NCBI GenBank assembly: GCA_902551985.1
Contig: CACDFI010000002.1
Location: 62,001 to 126,000 of the forward strand
Direction of reading: 5' to 3'
Length of the DNA: 64,000 nt
Source of the DNA: an uncultured Pelagibacteraceae bacterium
GTDB lineage: Bacteria > Pseudomonadota > Alphaproteobacteria > Pelagibacterales > Pelagibacteraceae
Positions 8,351 through 16,787 of the stretch are shown here, one piece after another. Each line of letters opens with the position of its first letter. Within the stretch, counting starts at the first letter, position 1. Under the pieces are notes generated by a model. It saw only the letters and a program-made list of their open reading frames with translations, ran no database searches and had not been told where the DNA came from. Both the position numbers and the translations under genes were made by a program.

Positions 8351-9134
8351 TCTTGCATTTAAAAAAGCAAAAAAAGAGAAAAGACCAGCGTTACTTACTT
8401 ATACTGTGGCTGGTGATAGCTCAAAGAAACAATCTTTAGAAATCTTAAAAGCAATTTCAAATTATGCTGATATTTTAGAAGTTGGTGTACCTCATAATAC
8501 ACCAGTTGCAGACGGCGGACAAATACAAACAAGTTCGTATAGAGCAATCAAAAATGGTATTAAAATGAATGATATATTTAAAATCGTTAAAGATTTTAAA
8601 ACTAGCAAAAATTCTAAGCCAATAATACTTATGGGTTATTACAATATGATTTTCCAATATGGTGAAAATAATTTTTTAAAAAAATGTAAAAGATCAGGAG
8701 TTAATGGTTTAATTGTTGTAGATTTACCATGGCCAGAAAACAAAATTTTTTCAAAGAAATGTAAAAAAAATTCAATTAATTTTATCCAGTTATTATCTCC
8801 TACAACATCGAATGAAAGACTAAAAAGTATTACAAAAGATTCTCATGATATGATTTACTATATCAGTATGCTGTCTACAACAGGCGGAAAGCTAAAAGTT
8901 TCTCCAAACAAAATATTAGCTAATTACAATAAAATTAAAAAAACAAATCCAAAAAAAAATTGTGTTATTGGTTTTGGGATAACTGAGAAAACTATATCAA
9001 ATTTTAAAAATACAGATGGACTTGTTGTAGGAAGTCAAATTTGTAAAGAAATTACTAGATGTTTAAACAATAGACAAAATCCTGTCATAAATGTAAGTAA
9101 GATGGTCAGTAAGCTAAGAAAAAAAATATCATGA
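8334..9134 (+). CDS. trpA: Tryptophan synthase alpha chain, divergent
   Basis: TrpA cleaves indole-glycerol phosphate and channels indole to TrpB. In this 266-residue TIM barrel the catalytic residues fall at the classical numbers: E49 in LEVGVP and D60 in VADGGQIQ. The loop between them is HNT instead of FSD, so the usual D56 is Thr, and DGP is DGG. Other marks are ILMGYYNMIFQYG, LIVVDLPWPE, YYISMLSTTGG and the phosphate-binding GFGI...GLVVGS. It overlaps trpB by 17 nt and accD by 4 nt (ATGA). The interface loops differ in the same way as TrpB, suggesting the pair changed together (inference). Confidence 0.88.
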   Translation: MLNPISLAFKKAKKEKRPALLTYTVAGDSSKKQSLEILKAISNYADILEVGVPHNTPVADGGQIQTSSYRAIKNGIKMNDIFKIVKDFKTSKNSKPIILMGYYNMIFQYGENNFLKKCKRSGVNGLIVVDLPWPENKIFSKKCKKNSINFIQLLSPTTSNERLKSITKDSHDMIYYISMLSTTGGKLKVSPNKILANYNKIKKTNPKKNCVIGFGITEKTISNFKNTDGLVVGSQICKEITRCLNNRQNPVINVSKMVSKLRKKIS

Positions 9135-10060
9135 ATTGGTTAACAAAAGCTATAAAATTTGGTGAGAAGATAAAGAAGGTACTTCGAAAAAGACCTTCAA
9201 AAGAGGATATAGCAAACTCAGATTGGACAAGCTGTTGTAAAGGACCGATTTTAAAGAAAGATTTAGAAAATAATTTGTGGGTTTGTAATCTTTGCGGAAA
9301 ACATCATAGAATAAGTTGTAGACAAAGATTTGATATAATATTTGGAAAAAATTCTTACCAAATATTAGAGTCTCCAATACCTGCCGAAGATCCATTGAAT
9401 TGGGTTGATACAAAGTCTTATAAAGAAAGACTTAAAATAGCTAGAAAGAAAACAAACCAAAATTGTGCGGTAATGATTGCTAAGGGAAAAATTAATGGAA
9501 TTGAAGTAACTGCAGGCGCAATAAATTTTGATTTTATTGGGGGATCGGTTGGAGCTGCAGAAGGCGAGGCAATAATTTATGGTGTACAGCACGCGATTGA
9601 TAATCAAACTCCTTATCTGTTCTTTCCTTGTGGTGGCGGTCAAAGAATGTTTGAGTCACCAATAGCTCTTGCAAATATGACTAGAACGACACTTGCAATA
9701 AACGAACTTAAAAATAATAATTTACCTTATATTGTCTGTTTCACTGATCCGACAGCAGGTGGGATTACAGCCTCTTTTGCAATGTTAGGTGACATACATT
9801 TTGCAGAACCGGGAGCAAATATAATTTTTGCTGGTCGTCGTGTTATAGAGTCTACCGTTAAAGAGGAGCTGCCATCAGATTTTCAAACAGCTGAATTTGT
9901 TGAAAAACATGGGTTTGTTGACAGAGTTGTACAAAGAAAAGATATTCAAGATGAAGTGGGTAAACTACTTTCCATATTACTAAGAAAAAATTCTGATATA
10001 CATTTAGAAAATTTAGATGAAACTTCAGAAACTAATATTCAAACTCGAGAAGCATCATAA
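9131..10060 (+). CDS. accD: Acetyl-CoA carboxylase carboxyltransferase subunit beta, altered zinc ribbon
   Basis: AccD, with AccA, transfers carboxyl from biotin to acetyl-CoA to start fatty-acid synthesis. The 309-residue protein matches through GAINFDFIGGSVGAAEGEAI, LPYIVCFTDPTAGGITASFAMLGDIHFAEPGA and FAGRRVIESTVKEELPSDFQTAEF. The N-terminal zinc ribbon is odd: the usual CxxC...CxxC reads C35-C36...C52-x-x-C55, with Gly at position 38. The SGGARMQE loop near the active site is CGGGQRMFES. It follows trpA with ATGA overlap and precedes folC, the standard alphaproteobacterial order. Confidence 0.9.
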   Translation: MNWLTKAIKFGEKIKKVLRKRPSKEDIANSDWTSCCKGPILKKDLENNLWVCNLCGKHHRISCRQRFDIIFGKNSYQILESPIPAEDPLNWVDTKSYKERLKIARKKTNQNCAVMIAKGKINGIEVTAGAINFDFIGGSVGAAEGEAIIYGVQHAIDNQTPYLFFPCGGGQRMFESPIALANMTRTTLAINELKNNNLPYIVCFTDPTAGGITASFAMLGDIHFAEPGANIIFAGRRVIESTVKEELPSDFQTAEFVEKHGFVDRVVQRKDIQDEVGKLLSILLRKNSDIHLENLDETSETNIQTREAS

Positions 10061-11282
10061 GAAAAAACTAGATTTATCTTTAGAAAGAACCTTTAATCTT
10101 TTAAAAAAACTTGGCAATCCCCAAGATAAATTAAAAAATATTGTAACAGTTGTAGGAACTAACGCAAAAGCAAGTATGTGCTATAGTCTAAAGTCAATTC
10201 TAAACCAAGCTGGATACAAATGTAATCTTTACACCTCTCCACACCTTCTCTCTTATACAGAAAGATATATATTTAATGACAAGGAAATTGATGAGGAAAA
10301 TTTAATCAATTTGTTAGAAGATACTGAAAGAATTTTAGGAGACGATAACGCAACATTGTTTGAAATTCTTACATGCGCATTTATTAAGTATGCTGAAAAT
10401 TTTAAAGACAACATTAATATAATAGAGGCAGGATTATTTCATCAATTCGATAGTACAAATGTTTTTAAAGAAAACTTAATGACACTTGTTGGTGTAATTC
10501 ATAATGATCATTTTCAGTGGCTTGAAAATAAATCAATTGAAGGCGTAATACATGAAAAAACAACTAAACTTTTAGATTCAAATATATTCGTAAATAAACA
10601 AGTCAACGATAAAATAAGATATAAGATTGAAAGGTCATTAGAAAAAAATACTTCTAATAAATATTTTTTTGGGAAAGATTTTAACATTACAAAATCTGAA
10701 AATAATTTTATTCAGTATCAAGATCATTTAGGAGAAATGTTATTACCTGAACCAAGTGTTCTTGGAAATCATCAGCTTTATAATATAAGTACCTCGATTG
10801 CTGCATCACGAAAAGTATTTAATATAAAAGATAATGATATAATTTATGGTATTCAAAATATTTCACTCAAAGGAAGATTGGAAGAAATCAAAAGTGGCAA
10901 GTTAAAGATGATTGCAGGTAACAATAGGCTCATAATTGATGGCGGTCATAACATTAGTGCAAGTTTGTCTATTGCTAATTGGATAAAAAACCAAAATCAA
11001 GAGGCAAATCTAATAGTAGGAATGATGAAAGATAAGGAACATATAGAATTTATAAAATCTTTCAGAAATATAGTTAATTCTATAACTTTGATTGATATTC
11101 CTAATCAGGATGGCGCAATATCAAAAGAAGATTTGGAAAGTAAGTTAAATAATTTAAATTTAAATATTAAAAGATCACAAAGTATTGAAAGTGCTATAAA
11201 ATCGTTATCAAAAAACGAAAATACAATAATTGTTTGTATAGGCTCACTCTATCTTGCAGGAGAAATTTTAAAATTAAATTAG
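10017..11282 (+). CDS. folC: Bifunctional folylpolyglutamate/dihydrofolate synthase
   Basis: FolC adds glutamate to dihydropteroate and folates with ATP. The 421-residue protein has the Mur-ligase-like layout: ATP loop VVGTNAKAS (residues 47-53), YTSPHLLSYTERYI and TLFEILTCAFIKYA. It continues with EAGLFHQFDSTNVF, a central HNDHFQWLE, and the C-terminal domain with KGRLEEI...LIIDGGHNISAS. The loop is usually GTNGKGS; both glycines flanking Lys are Ala here, and the GLGGRxDATN motif reads GLFHQFDSTN. The ATG at 10017 lies 44 nt inside accD. Its stop shares TTAG with the opposing trxA stop. Confidence 0.88.
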   Translation: MKLQKLIFKLEKHHKKKLDLSLERTFNLLKKLGNPQDKLKNIVTVVGTNAKASMCYSLKSILNQAGYKCNLYTSPHLLSYTERYIFNDKEIDEENLINLLEDTERILGDDNATLFEILTCAFIKYAENFKDNINIIEAGLFHQFDSTNVFKENLMTLVGVIHNDHFQWLENKSIEGVIHEKTTKLLDSNIFVNKQVNDKIRYKIERSLEKNTSNKYFFGKDFNITKSENNFIQYQDHLGEMLLPEPSVLGNHQLYNISTSIAASRKVFNIKDNDIIYGIQNISLKGRLEEIKSGKLKMIAGNNRLIIDGGHNISASLSIANWIKNQNQEANLIVGMMKDKEHIEFIKSFRNIVNSITLIDIPNQDGAISKEDLESKLNNLNLNIKRSQSIESAIKSLSKNENTIIVCIGSLYLAGEILKLN

Positions 11283-11599
11283 ATATTTTCCTTAATAAAA
11301 GAAACTATATCGCTTTTAGGTGTAGCGCCAACTTTAGTAGCTTTTAACTCTCCACCTGAAAATAATAGCATAGTAGGAATTCCTCTTATCGAATATCGAG
11401 TTGGAACGTTAGGTTGAGAATCTATATCGTGTTTTGCAACTACAACTTCCTCAGCCATTTCATTTGATATTTCCTCTAAAATGGGTCCCACCATTTTACA
11501 AGGTCCACACCATTCTGCCCAAAAATCTACAAGAACTGGTTTATCACTTTTTAAAACTTTTTCGTCAAAGTTTTCGTCAGTTACATTTATTGTAGCCAT
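11279..11599 (-). CDS. trxA: Thioredoxin 1
   Basis: This is a 106-residue thioredoxin with the active site WCGPC (C31, C34) preceded by VLVDFWAE, and with the cis-proline loop RGIPTMLLF. It reduces protein disulfides in the cytosol. The length is standard. It converges on folC; the two stop codons share the four bases TTAG at 11279-11282. In many Alphaproteobacteria trxA is preceded by addA, whereas here the upstream neighbour is an exonuclease I-like gene across a 67-nt gap that may carry the promoter. Confidence 0.96.
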   Translation of the reverse strand: MATINVTDENFDEKVLKSDKPVLVDFWAEWCGPCKMVGPILEEISNEMAEEVVVAKHDIDSQPNVPTRYSIRGIPTMLLFSGGELKATKVGATPKSDIVSFIKENI

Positions 11600-11666
11600 G
11601 AGAAGGATATAGATTAATTTTGTATATATTCAATAGGTAAAATTGAGATTAATTTAGATTTATACA

Positions 11667-13100
11667 TTAAACATTTTCATACTTTTTTTGAATTGACATT
11701 GCATAATTATTAAACTCGTCCAAAAGGGTTAATTTTTCATTGTCGTTTTCATTAGTATATTTTTCTCTTAAAGTATCAATTTCATTATATAAAGTTGGAA
11801 TAGTCCACCATTTTTCTTTTTTTTCACTCAGTATTCTTTTTGCTATATCTCTCCTTATGGACTTAAACATAGAGTCTGGAAGTATCTCCGGAGCTTCTTG
11901 AAAGATGATTTTTTTACCGAAACTAACCAATCTATCATCGTCAAACTTATCTAATAAATTTAATTTTTCTTTCCATGGAGCCTCATGCCAACTTGGAAAC
12001 AGAGCGGTATCCTTGTTCGATGTAAATTTTGTATAAATACTTTCCTCTGCATATATATCCTCTTGAGATTTTGATTGCTCTTTTTCTTCTGCAACCTCAC
12101 GAAGGGCAGTTAAAATATTTTGTGAAAACTGTTCATTGTTTTGAACAAATTCAGCTCTTTTTTTAATAACGTTTTTATCTAATTTATTATATGGTTCAAC
12201 ATTCAAGCCATATTTTGGATCAATAATTATTGGTGCTTTGTTTGATCTAACTGTTCTTAAAAACTTGGGTGTTTTTTTCATCTCGGTTTTTAATTCATTT
12301 ATAGATTTATTAATCAATGGTTGAATTTCTGTTCTAAGATCTATTGTGTAATACCATCCTTGATAAATAGGATGGATACAATGTTTTGGATGTAACGGTA
12401 CGACTAAATGAAGCCTGGACTTTCCATAATAATACTCATTTAAAGTTACAATTTCTCCTTTTTTCATAATGGTTTCAGTATTAGATTTATTTGAAGTACT
12501 TAAAAAAGATTCCCAAGTGTATTCCTGTTTTTCTTTTACAATTTTCAACACTTTTGCAGTAAGTTCTGCATCAGCGAGTGCAGAGTGTGCATCACTTGCA
12601 TCTATTCCTTGCATCTGAGCCAGTGATGCTAATTTAAAAACTGGGTTATTTTTTTCATTAATTTCAGTTTCTAAAACTGTTGGATCTACCGCATATGCAG
12701 CTCTTGCAATATTTATTCCATCATGTCTTGTATTTGGTGCAGAATTTGTCAAATAAGGATACCTAATACTTTTGAAAAATTCTTTTCTTATCATCTCCTC
12801 ATCAAAGTTTAGTGAACTCCATCCTAAGAAAATAGCAGGGCTCCATTTTTTAAAAATTTTTTCAACCTGCCCAAGCATTTGATAATGACTTAGATTTGTT
12901 TGAGTAAGTTGTTTAATTGATGTCTTGTTAACTATTAAAGCTGCAGCTTGAAAAATCTCAGTTTCATGAAGTCTGCATCGAAGATTAAATCTATCTTTTT
13001 CTTTAAAGTTCTCGTCAAATAATATTCCCCCAATTTCTATAATGCTACCAAAGTCAGTGCTAGCACTCGATGATTCTATATCCCAAATTGCTAAATTCAT
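11667..13100 (-). CDS. sbcB: Exodeoxyribonuclease I-like 3'-5' exonuclease (SbcB family)
   Basis: The 477-residue length equals that of ExoI. The N-terminal DEDDh exonuclease domain (about 1-190) shows D7-x-E9 (WDIES), the Exo II aspartate in NFDEEM (D100), and the Exo III motif DAHSALADAE with H172 and D177. The remainder holds a central domain and an alpha-helical C-terminal region with DxLxxEx helices, as in ExoI. ExoI digests single-stranded DNA 3' to 5' and trims recombination intermediates. An alternative is another DnaQ-superfamily nuclease, but length and layout favour ExoI. It is codirectional with the nuclease and rmuC genes upstream, after a 124-nt gap. Confidence 0.78.
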   Translation of the reverse strand: MNLAIWDIESSSASTDFGSIIEIGGILFDENFKEKDRFNLRCRLHETEIFQAAALIVNKTSIKQLTQTNLSHYQMLGQVEKIFKKWSPAIFLGWSSLNFDEEMIRKEFFKSIRYPYLTNSAPNTRHDGINIARAAYAVDPTVLETEINEKNNPVFKLASLAQMQGIDASDAHSALADAELTAKVLKIVKEKQEYTWESFLSTSNKSNTETIMKKGEIVTLNEYYYGKSRLHLVVPLHPKHCIHPIYQGWYYTIDLRTEIQPLINKSINELKTEMKKTPKFLRTVRSNKAPIIIDPKYGLNVEPYNKLDKNVIKKRAEFVQNNEQFSQNILTALREVAEEKEQSKSQEDIYAEESIYTKFTSNKDTALFPSWHEAPWKEKLNLLDKFDDDRLVSFGKKIIFQEAPEILPDSMFKSIRRDIAKRILSEKKEKWWTIPTLYNEIDTLREKYTNENDNEKLTLLDEFNNYAMSIQKKYENV

Positions 13101-13224
13101 ATTGTTAACCTCAAATTAGCTTTGTTTTGATGGGGTTTTGGAAAGTTTTTTAAGACCAAACCTTTGCATCTAAACAAGTAGCTTCTAGTTAGTTTCTTCT
13201 TTTCTATGTATTAGTTGTTTAAAG
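13101..13224. other. Spacer between the two nuclease genes
   Basis: This 124-nt spacer lies between the RecB-like nuclease stop and the exonuclease I-like start, large for this genome. The only structure I see is a weak imperfect pairing of GGTTTTGG (about 13135-13142) with CCAAACC (about 13156-13162). No T-tract terminator, tRNA or small ORF was recognised. It probably contains the promoter of the exonuclease gene (inference). Confidence 0.4.
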
Positions 13225-13911
13225 TCAAGCTATATTATTCATCTCGTAAAATTTTTTAACTCTTCCCATGAATAAATTTTGATACATCTCTAATTCTGCA
13301 CCTTCAATTTTAAATTCTTGAAATAGAATATCTTTTGTACAGAGTAAGATTATCCCTGCTTTCATTTTTGTTCCATGTACGACATCATGAGCTAAAGTAT
13401 ATGCTCCAAGTTGCAAGAAATAATCTTGAATATAATCTGTTTTTTTAGGTTTATTGCTCTGCTTAAAATCTATTATGACATCTTTTCCCTGATAAATTCC
13501 AATTAAATCTGCAGTTCCAGCATATTGCTCTGGATAATAAATAGTTTCTTCCATTCCATAAATTTCATCTAATTTATTATTTACACCTTTTTCAATTATT
13601 TCTTTGGCCATATTTTTGTATTGTTCATTACTTTCAAAAAAGCTTTCATTAATCCTACCTCTTAAGTAATCTTCAATGTAAGAGTGCATTGACGTTCCTC
13701 TTGAAGATGCTTCAGTTTTAATTCTATTTGCTTCCTTAAAACCTACCCTTTCTTGCCAATTTTTGATGGCTGCTTTTTCCTCTTCGGATTTAGTAGCACT
13801 TAAGATTGTAGTAACACTTGGTAGTTTTTCCTCACCTAAGGAGTATTTTCTATATCCATCCTCAATTGATCTTGTAGATTTTGGATAAATAAATTTATTA
13901 CTCCATTTCAT
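13225..13911 (-). CDS. PD-(D/E)XK exonuclease, RecB/MGME1-like
   Basis: This 228-residue protein has a RecB-type nuclease core. The N-terminal LPSVTTIL and RGTSMHSYIEDYL (H76) resemble the mitochondrial MGME1 and T4-like phage exonuclease group. AGTADLIG gives D135, IIDFKQS gives D148 and K150 (the D-x-K of the fold), and YFLQLGAYTLAHD gives the RecB-specific Q167...Y171. No helicase domain is attached, so it is a free-standing nuclease. It would process DNA ends or flaps (inference). It lies 11 nt after rmuC on the same strand, in a probable DNA-repair cassette. The family assignment to MGME1 is by motif memory and needs a profile search. Confidence 0.72.
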   Translation of the reverse strand: MKWSNKFIYPKSTRSIEDGYRKYSLGEEKLPSVTTILSATKSEEEKAAIKNWQERVGFKEANRIKTEASSRGTSMHSYIEDYLRGRINESFFESNEQYKNMAKEIIEKGVNNKLDEIYGMEETIYYPEQYAGTADLIGIYQGKDVIIDFKQSNKPKKTDYIQDYFLQLGAYTLAHDVVHGTKMKAGIILLCTKDILFQEFKIEGAELEMYQNLFMGRVKKFYEMNNIA

Positions 13912-13922
13912 TCATTTAGGCT

Positions 13923-15023
13923 TTAAGAAACTTTTCGTTTTTCATCCTGACCATAACCAGAAATTGGAGATGGAGAACTTGGATCTGGATCATCGTCATC
14001 ATTAGGATTTTTTATTGAGTCAATACTTCTGTTTATTGCTCTTGCATCTTTACCAAAACTATCAACTACCGACATTGCTTCTTCTAATTTCTTTCTTAAA
14101 ACTAAAACATTATTAAAATGCATATTAAATCTGGTGCTTATTTTTTTCAAATGATCATATATTTCAGATGCATGCTTTTTAATTCGTAAGCTCTGAAATC
14201 CCATATGAAGTGATTGTAAGTAACCAGATAAATTGTTAGGGCCCATGATAGTTACTTTATACTTCTTCATTAATTCTTGAGTTAATAATTCTTTTGTAGA
14301 TGGATCTTGATAATTAGCTAATTCTAAAAATAAACTTTCAGTTGGTGCATAAACAATCGCAAAATCTGTCGTTTTTGGTGGGACGATATATTTTTCGTTC
14401 ACGCTTTTAGCCTTTTCTTTAAATGCTCTAGCAAGTTTAGTTCTTGCATCAGCCATAGCTTTTTTGTCATCTTCCTGATGAGCGTCTTGGATGGCCTTAA
14501 ATCTTTCAACTGGAAAGTGGCTATCAACTGGAACCAAAATCCCATCTTGAAGTTTAATTGCAAATTCAACATTTTCACCCGTATCTTCTTTCATTTTTAC
14601 ATTTGATGAATATTGAGATGCTGGCAACAAATCCTTAATCAGGGAGCCCAAACTAAACTCAGCTAAGGTTCCATACTTTTTAACACCTGCCAATATTTGA
14701 TTAATGCCCTTCTGGCTTTCATTCAAATTTTCAACTTGGGCATTAAAGGAAGCTACTTTTTGATCTACTTGAGTTAAAGCATTCGTCATATCTTTTGTTA
14801 CACCTGATGAAAGATTATTAAAAGAAGTTGCCATTGAGTTCATAGTGCTATTTATTGTTGAATTTAAAGAATCTTTTAAATTAATAATTTCTTGATTTAG
14901 CCTTTGAATCTCTTGATTTTCCTTCTCATTATGAGATTCATTCTTTGATTTAAAATTCAAATATATAATTAATACTGAACTAATAAGTGAGAGTGAAAGT
15001 AAAACAAGAATTATAGTATTCAT
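13923..15023 (-). CDS. rmuC: DNA recombination protein RmuC
   Basis: This 366-residue protein has an N-terminal membrane anchor (about 3-23) and a long coiled coil (about 30-110). The conserved RmuC nuclease-like core (about 115-310) includes GTLAEFSLGSLIKDLLP, VEFAIKLQDG...PVDSHFPVERF, FAIVYAPTESLFLEL and GPNNLSGYLQSLHMGFQ. The tail is acidic and Pro/Ser-rich. RmuC suppresses certain inversions and rearrangements in E. coli; its biochemical activity is poorly known. It follows hisG by 44 nt and precedes the RecB-like nuclease by 11 nt, which suggests joint expression with the nuclease genes. Confidence 0.92.
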   Translation of the reverse strand: MNTIILVLLSLSLISSVLIIYLNFKSKNESHNEKENQEIQRLNQEIINLKDSLNSTINSTMNSMATSFNNLSSGVTKDMTNALTQVDQKVASFNAQVENLNESQKGINQILAGVKKYGTLAEFSLGSLIKDLLPASQYSSNVKMKEDTGENVEFAIKLQDGILVPVDSHFPVERFKAIQDAHQEDDKKAMADARTKLARAFKEKAKSVNEKYIVPPKTTDFAIVYAPTESLFLELANYQDPSTKELLTQELMKKYKVTIMGPNNLSGYLQSLHMGFQSLRIKKHASEIYDHLKKISTRFNMHFNNVLVLRKKLEEAMSVVDSFGKDARAINRSIDSIKNPNDDDDPDPSSPSPISGYGQDEKRKVS

Positions 15024-15067
15024 GATTCGTAGGATATACGTGAAATTTTAAAATTCAATTAGAAAAG

Positions 15068-15745
15068 CTAAGAACTAAGTAAATTTAAAATTTTCTTTAA
15101 ACCAATTTGGTTACTTGATTTTTTATTCGACATTAAGATTGCTGTACTTTTAAGAATAATTCCATCCTTTAAAATTCTTAAATTGTTAGCTTTTAAAGTC
15201 TCTCCTGTACTGGTTATATCGGTTAAAATCTCAGATGAACCAGTAAATGGATATACCTCAGTTGCTCCAAGGGAAGGTACTAATTTAAATTGAGTCACTC
15301 CTTTTGAAAATAAAAATTCTTTGGTCAAATTTGGATATTTTGTTGCAACTCTTAATCTACTTTTCTTATTATCTTTAAAATCAAAAGATATTTCTTCTAA
15401 ATCAGCAAGTGTTTGAACATCTATCCACTCGTCAGGAACAGCTACAACTAGAGTTGCATTTCCATAATCGAGTTTTTTATTAATAATAACTTTATTTTGA
15501 ATATTTAATTCAGACTCTTTTAACAGGTCATAACCTGAAAAACCTATATCTAATGATCCATCTCCTAATCTTTCAATAATTTCTCTTGCATGGAGATATA
15601 CTATTTTTATTTTTTTATTTCCTTTTATATATCCAAAAAGATCTCTTTCTCCTCTTTCTGATAAAATTTTAAGATTTTTATTTTTAAAGATACTTAAAGT
15701 GTCTTTTCTAAGTCTACCTTTGCTAGGAATACCAATTTTAATCAT
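15068..15745 (-). CDS. hisG: ATP phosphoribosyltransferase, short form
   Basis: HisG starts histidine synthesis by joining ATP and PRPP. The 225-residue size identifies the short form, which lacks the C-terminal regulatory domain and needs HisZ. Seen motifs are GIPSKGRL at the start, ERLGDGSLDIGFSGYDLL, and the PRPP-binding region SLGATEVYPFTGSSEILTDITSTGETLKAN (positions about 158-187). It overlaps hisZ by 8 nt, so the two subunits are probably made in a fixed ratio. Feedback by histidine would act through HisZ. Confidence 0.93.
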   Translation of the reverse strand: MIKIGIPSKGRLRKDTLSIFKNKNLKILSERGERDLFGYIKGNKKIKIVYLHAREIIERLGDGSLDIGFSGYDLLKESELNIQNKVIINKKLDYGNATLVVAVPDEWIDVQTLADLEEISFDFKDNKKSRLRVATKYPNLTKEFLFSKGVTQFKLVPSLGATEVYPFTGSSEILTDITSTGETLKANNLRILKDGIILKSTAILMSNKKSSNQIGLKKILNLLSS

Positions 15746-16787
15746 TTAAATTTATTGCACCTCCAACAGCTGGAACCTTTGTTTTAGAACCTAAATCACT
15801 AATAAGATTGTCATAACGGCCACCATTTACCTCAATTTTTCTTGATTTTACCTTTGTTTGAATTTTAAAAACCATACCTGTGTAATATTCCAAATGTCTG
15901 CCGAATGAAGATGAAAAATTTACATTTAACTTTGAAACTTTATTTTTTGTTATTGGAAAATAATTCTTTCCAACACTAAGATTAATTTTATTTTGTTTAA
16001 AAAAAGTATTTAGAGTAGATGCTGCTTTGCTCATAGGGCAACTAATTTTTAAATAATCTCTAATAATTTTTACAACATTTTGACCTTTTATTTGCCTTCT
16101 AGGATCTTTAATTTTATTATCAAACCTTAATAAAATTTCGTTTAAAGTACGACCCGCAATATTTCTATCTTGATTTTGTTTAAACATTTTCAAATATCTT
16201 TTTTTATCCAATTCAACTACTGTTTCATCTACATCTGAGTTTGTCTCTAAACGTTTCAACAATTCGTTAAAATAATTTTCTCTCCAAAAATGTCTTTGTA
16301 ATCGAAGTCTCCATCTTTTTGGGATATCTAATTTATTTATTAATAAGTGAAAAATTTCAACATTCCCAACTGTAATACTTCCAGTTTTGTATCTAAATTT
16401 ATTTATAACTTTAATACTTGTATTTATGATTTTTTTATCATCTCTTTTCTCATCTTTTGATCCTAAAATCTCAAAACCTATTTGATCTCTAATAATTTTG
16501 TCGGTTTTTTTCTGAACTTTTCTAAATGCTTGTCCACTGTAAAAAACTTTTGAAGATTTCTTATTTTTTTGATTAAGATACTTAATACAAGACGCAACAG
16601 TTAAGTCTGGTCTTAAACAAATTTCTTTTCCATTCTGGTCAACAAATGAAAAAATTAAACTTCTAAATGACTCACCAGATCTCTCAAGAATTAAATTGGT
16701 AGGTATGACTGTATCTAAATCGATGTAATCAAATCCACTTGATTTTAAAGATTTAAGAATATTCTCAGATAAGTTTTTTGACTTCAT
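15738..16787 (-). CDS. hisZ: ATP phosphoribosyltransferase regulatory subunit
   Basis: HisZ is a HisRS paralogue without synthetase activity that activates and regulates short HisG. The 349-residue protein resembles the class II synthetase core: LRPDLTVASCIKYL (motif 2-like), VFYSGQAFR, DQIGFEILG, the late LEYYTGMVFKI and GGRYDNLISDLG. It lacks the anticodon-binding domain. The start lies 23 nt inside hisS and the stop overlaps hisG by 8 nt, giving the tight series hisS-hisZ-hisG. HisZ keeps the GGRYD motif that the neighbouring HisS has altered, so the two are easy to tell apart. Confidence 0.92.
   Translation of the reverse strand: MKSKNLSENILKSLKSSGFDYIDLDTVIPTNLILERSGESFRSLIFSFVDQNGKEICLRPDLTVASCIKYLNQKNKKSSKVFYSGQAFRKVQKKTDKIIRDQIGFEILGSKDEKRDDKKIINTSIKVINKFRYKTGSITVGNVEIFHLLINKLDIPKRWRLRLQRHFWRENYFNELLKRLETNSDVDETVVELDKKRYLKMFKQNQDRNIAGRTLNEILLRFDNKIKDPRRQIKGQNVVKIIRDYLKISCPMSKAASTLNTFFKQNKINLSVGKNYFPITKNKVSKLNVNFSSSFGRHLEYYTGMVFKIQTKVKSRKIEVNGGRYDNLISDLGSKTKVPAVGGAINLND

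Noticed and set aside
13131..13162. Hairpin between the two nuclease genes
   Set aside because: Pairing is imperfect with a 13-nt loop and A/T rich; it is no better than chance in this composition.
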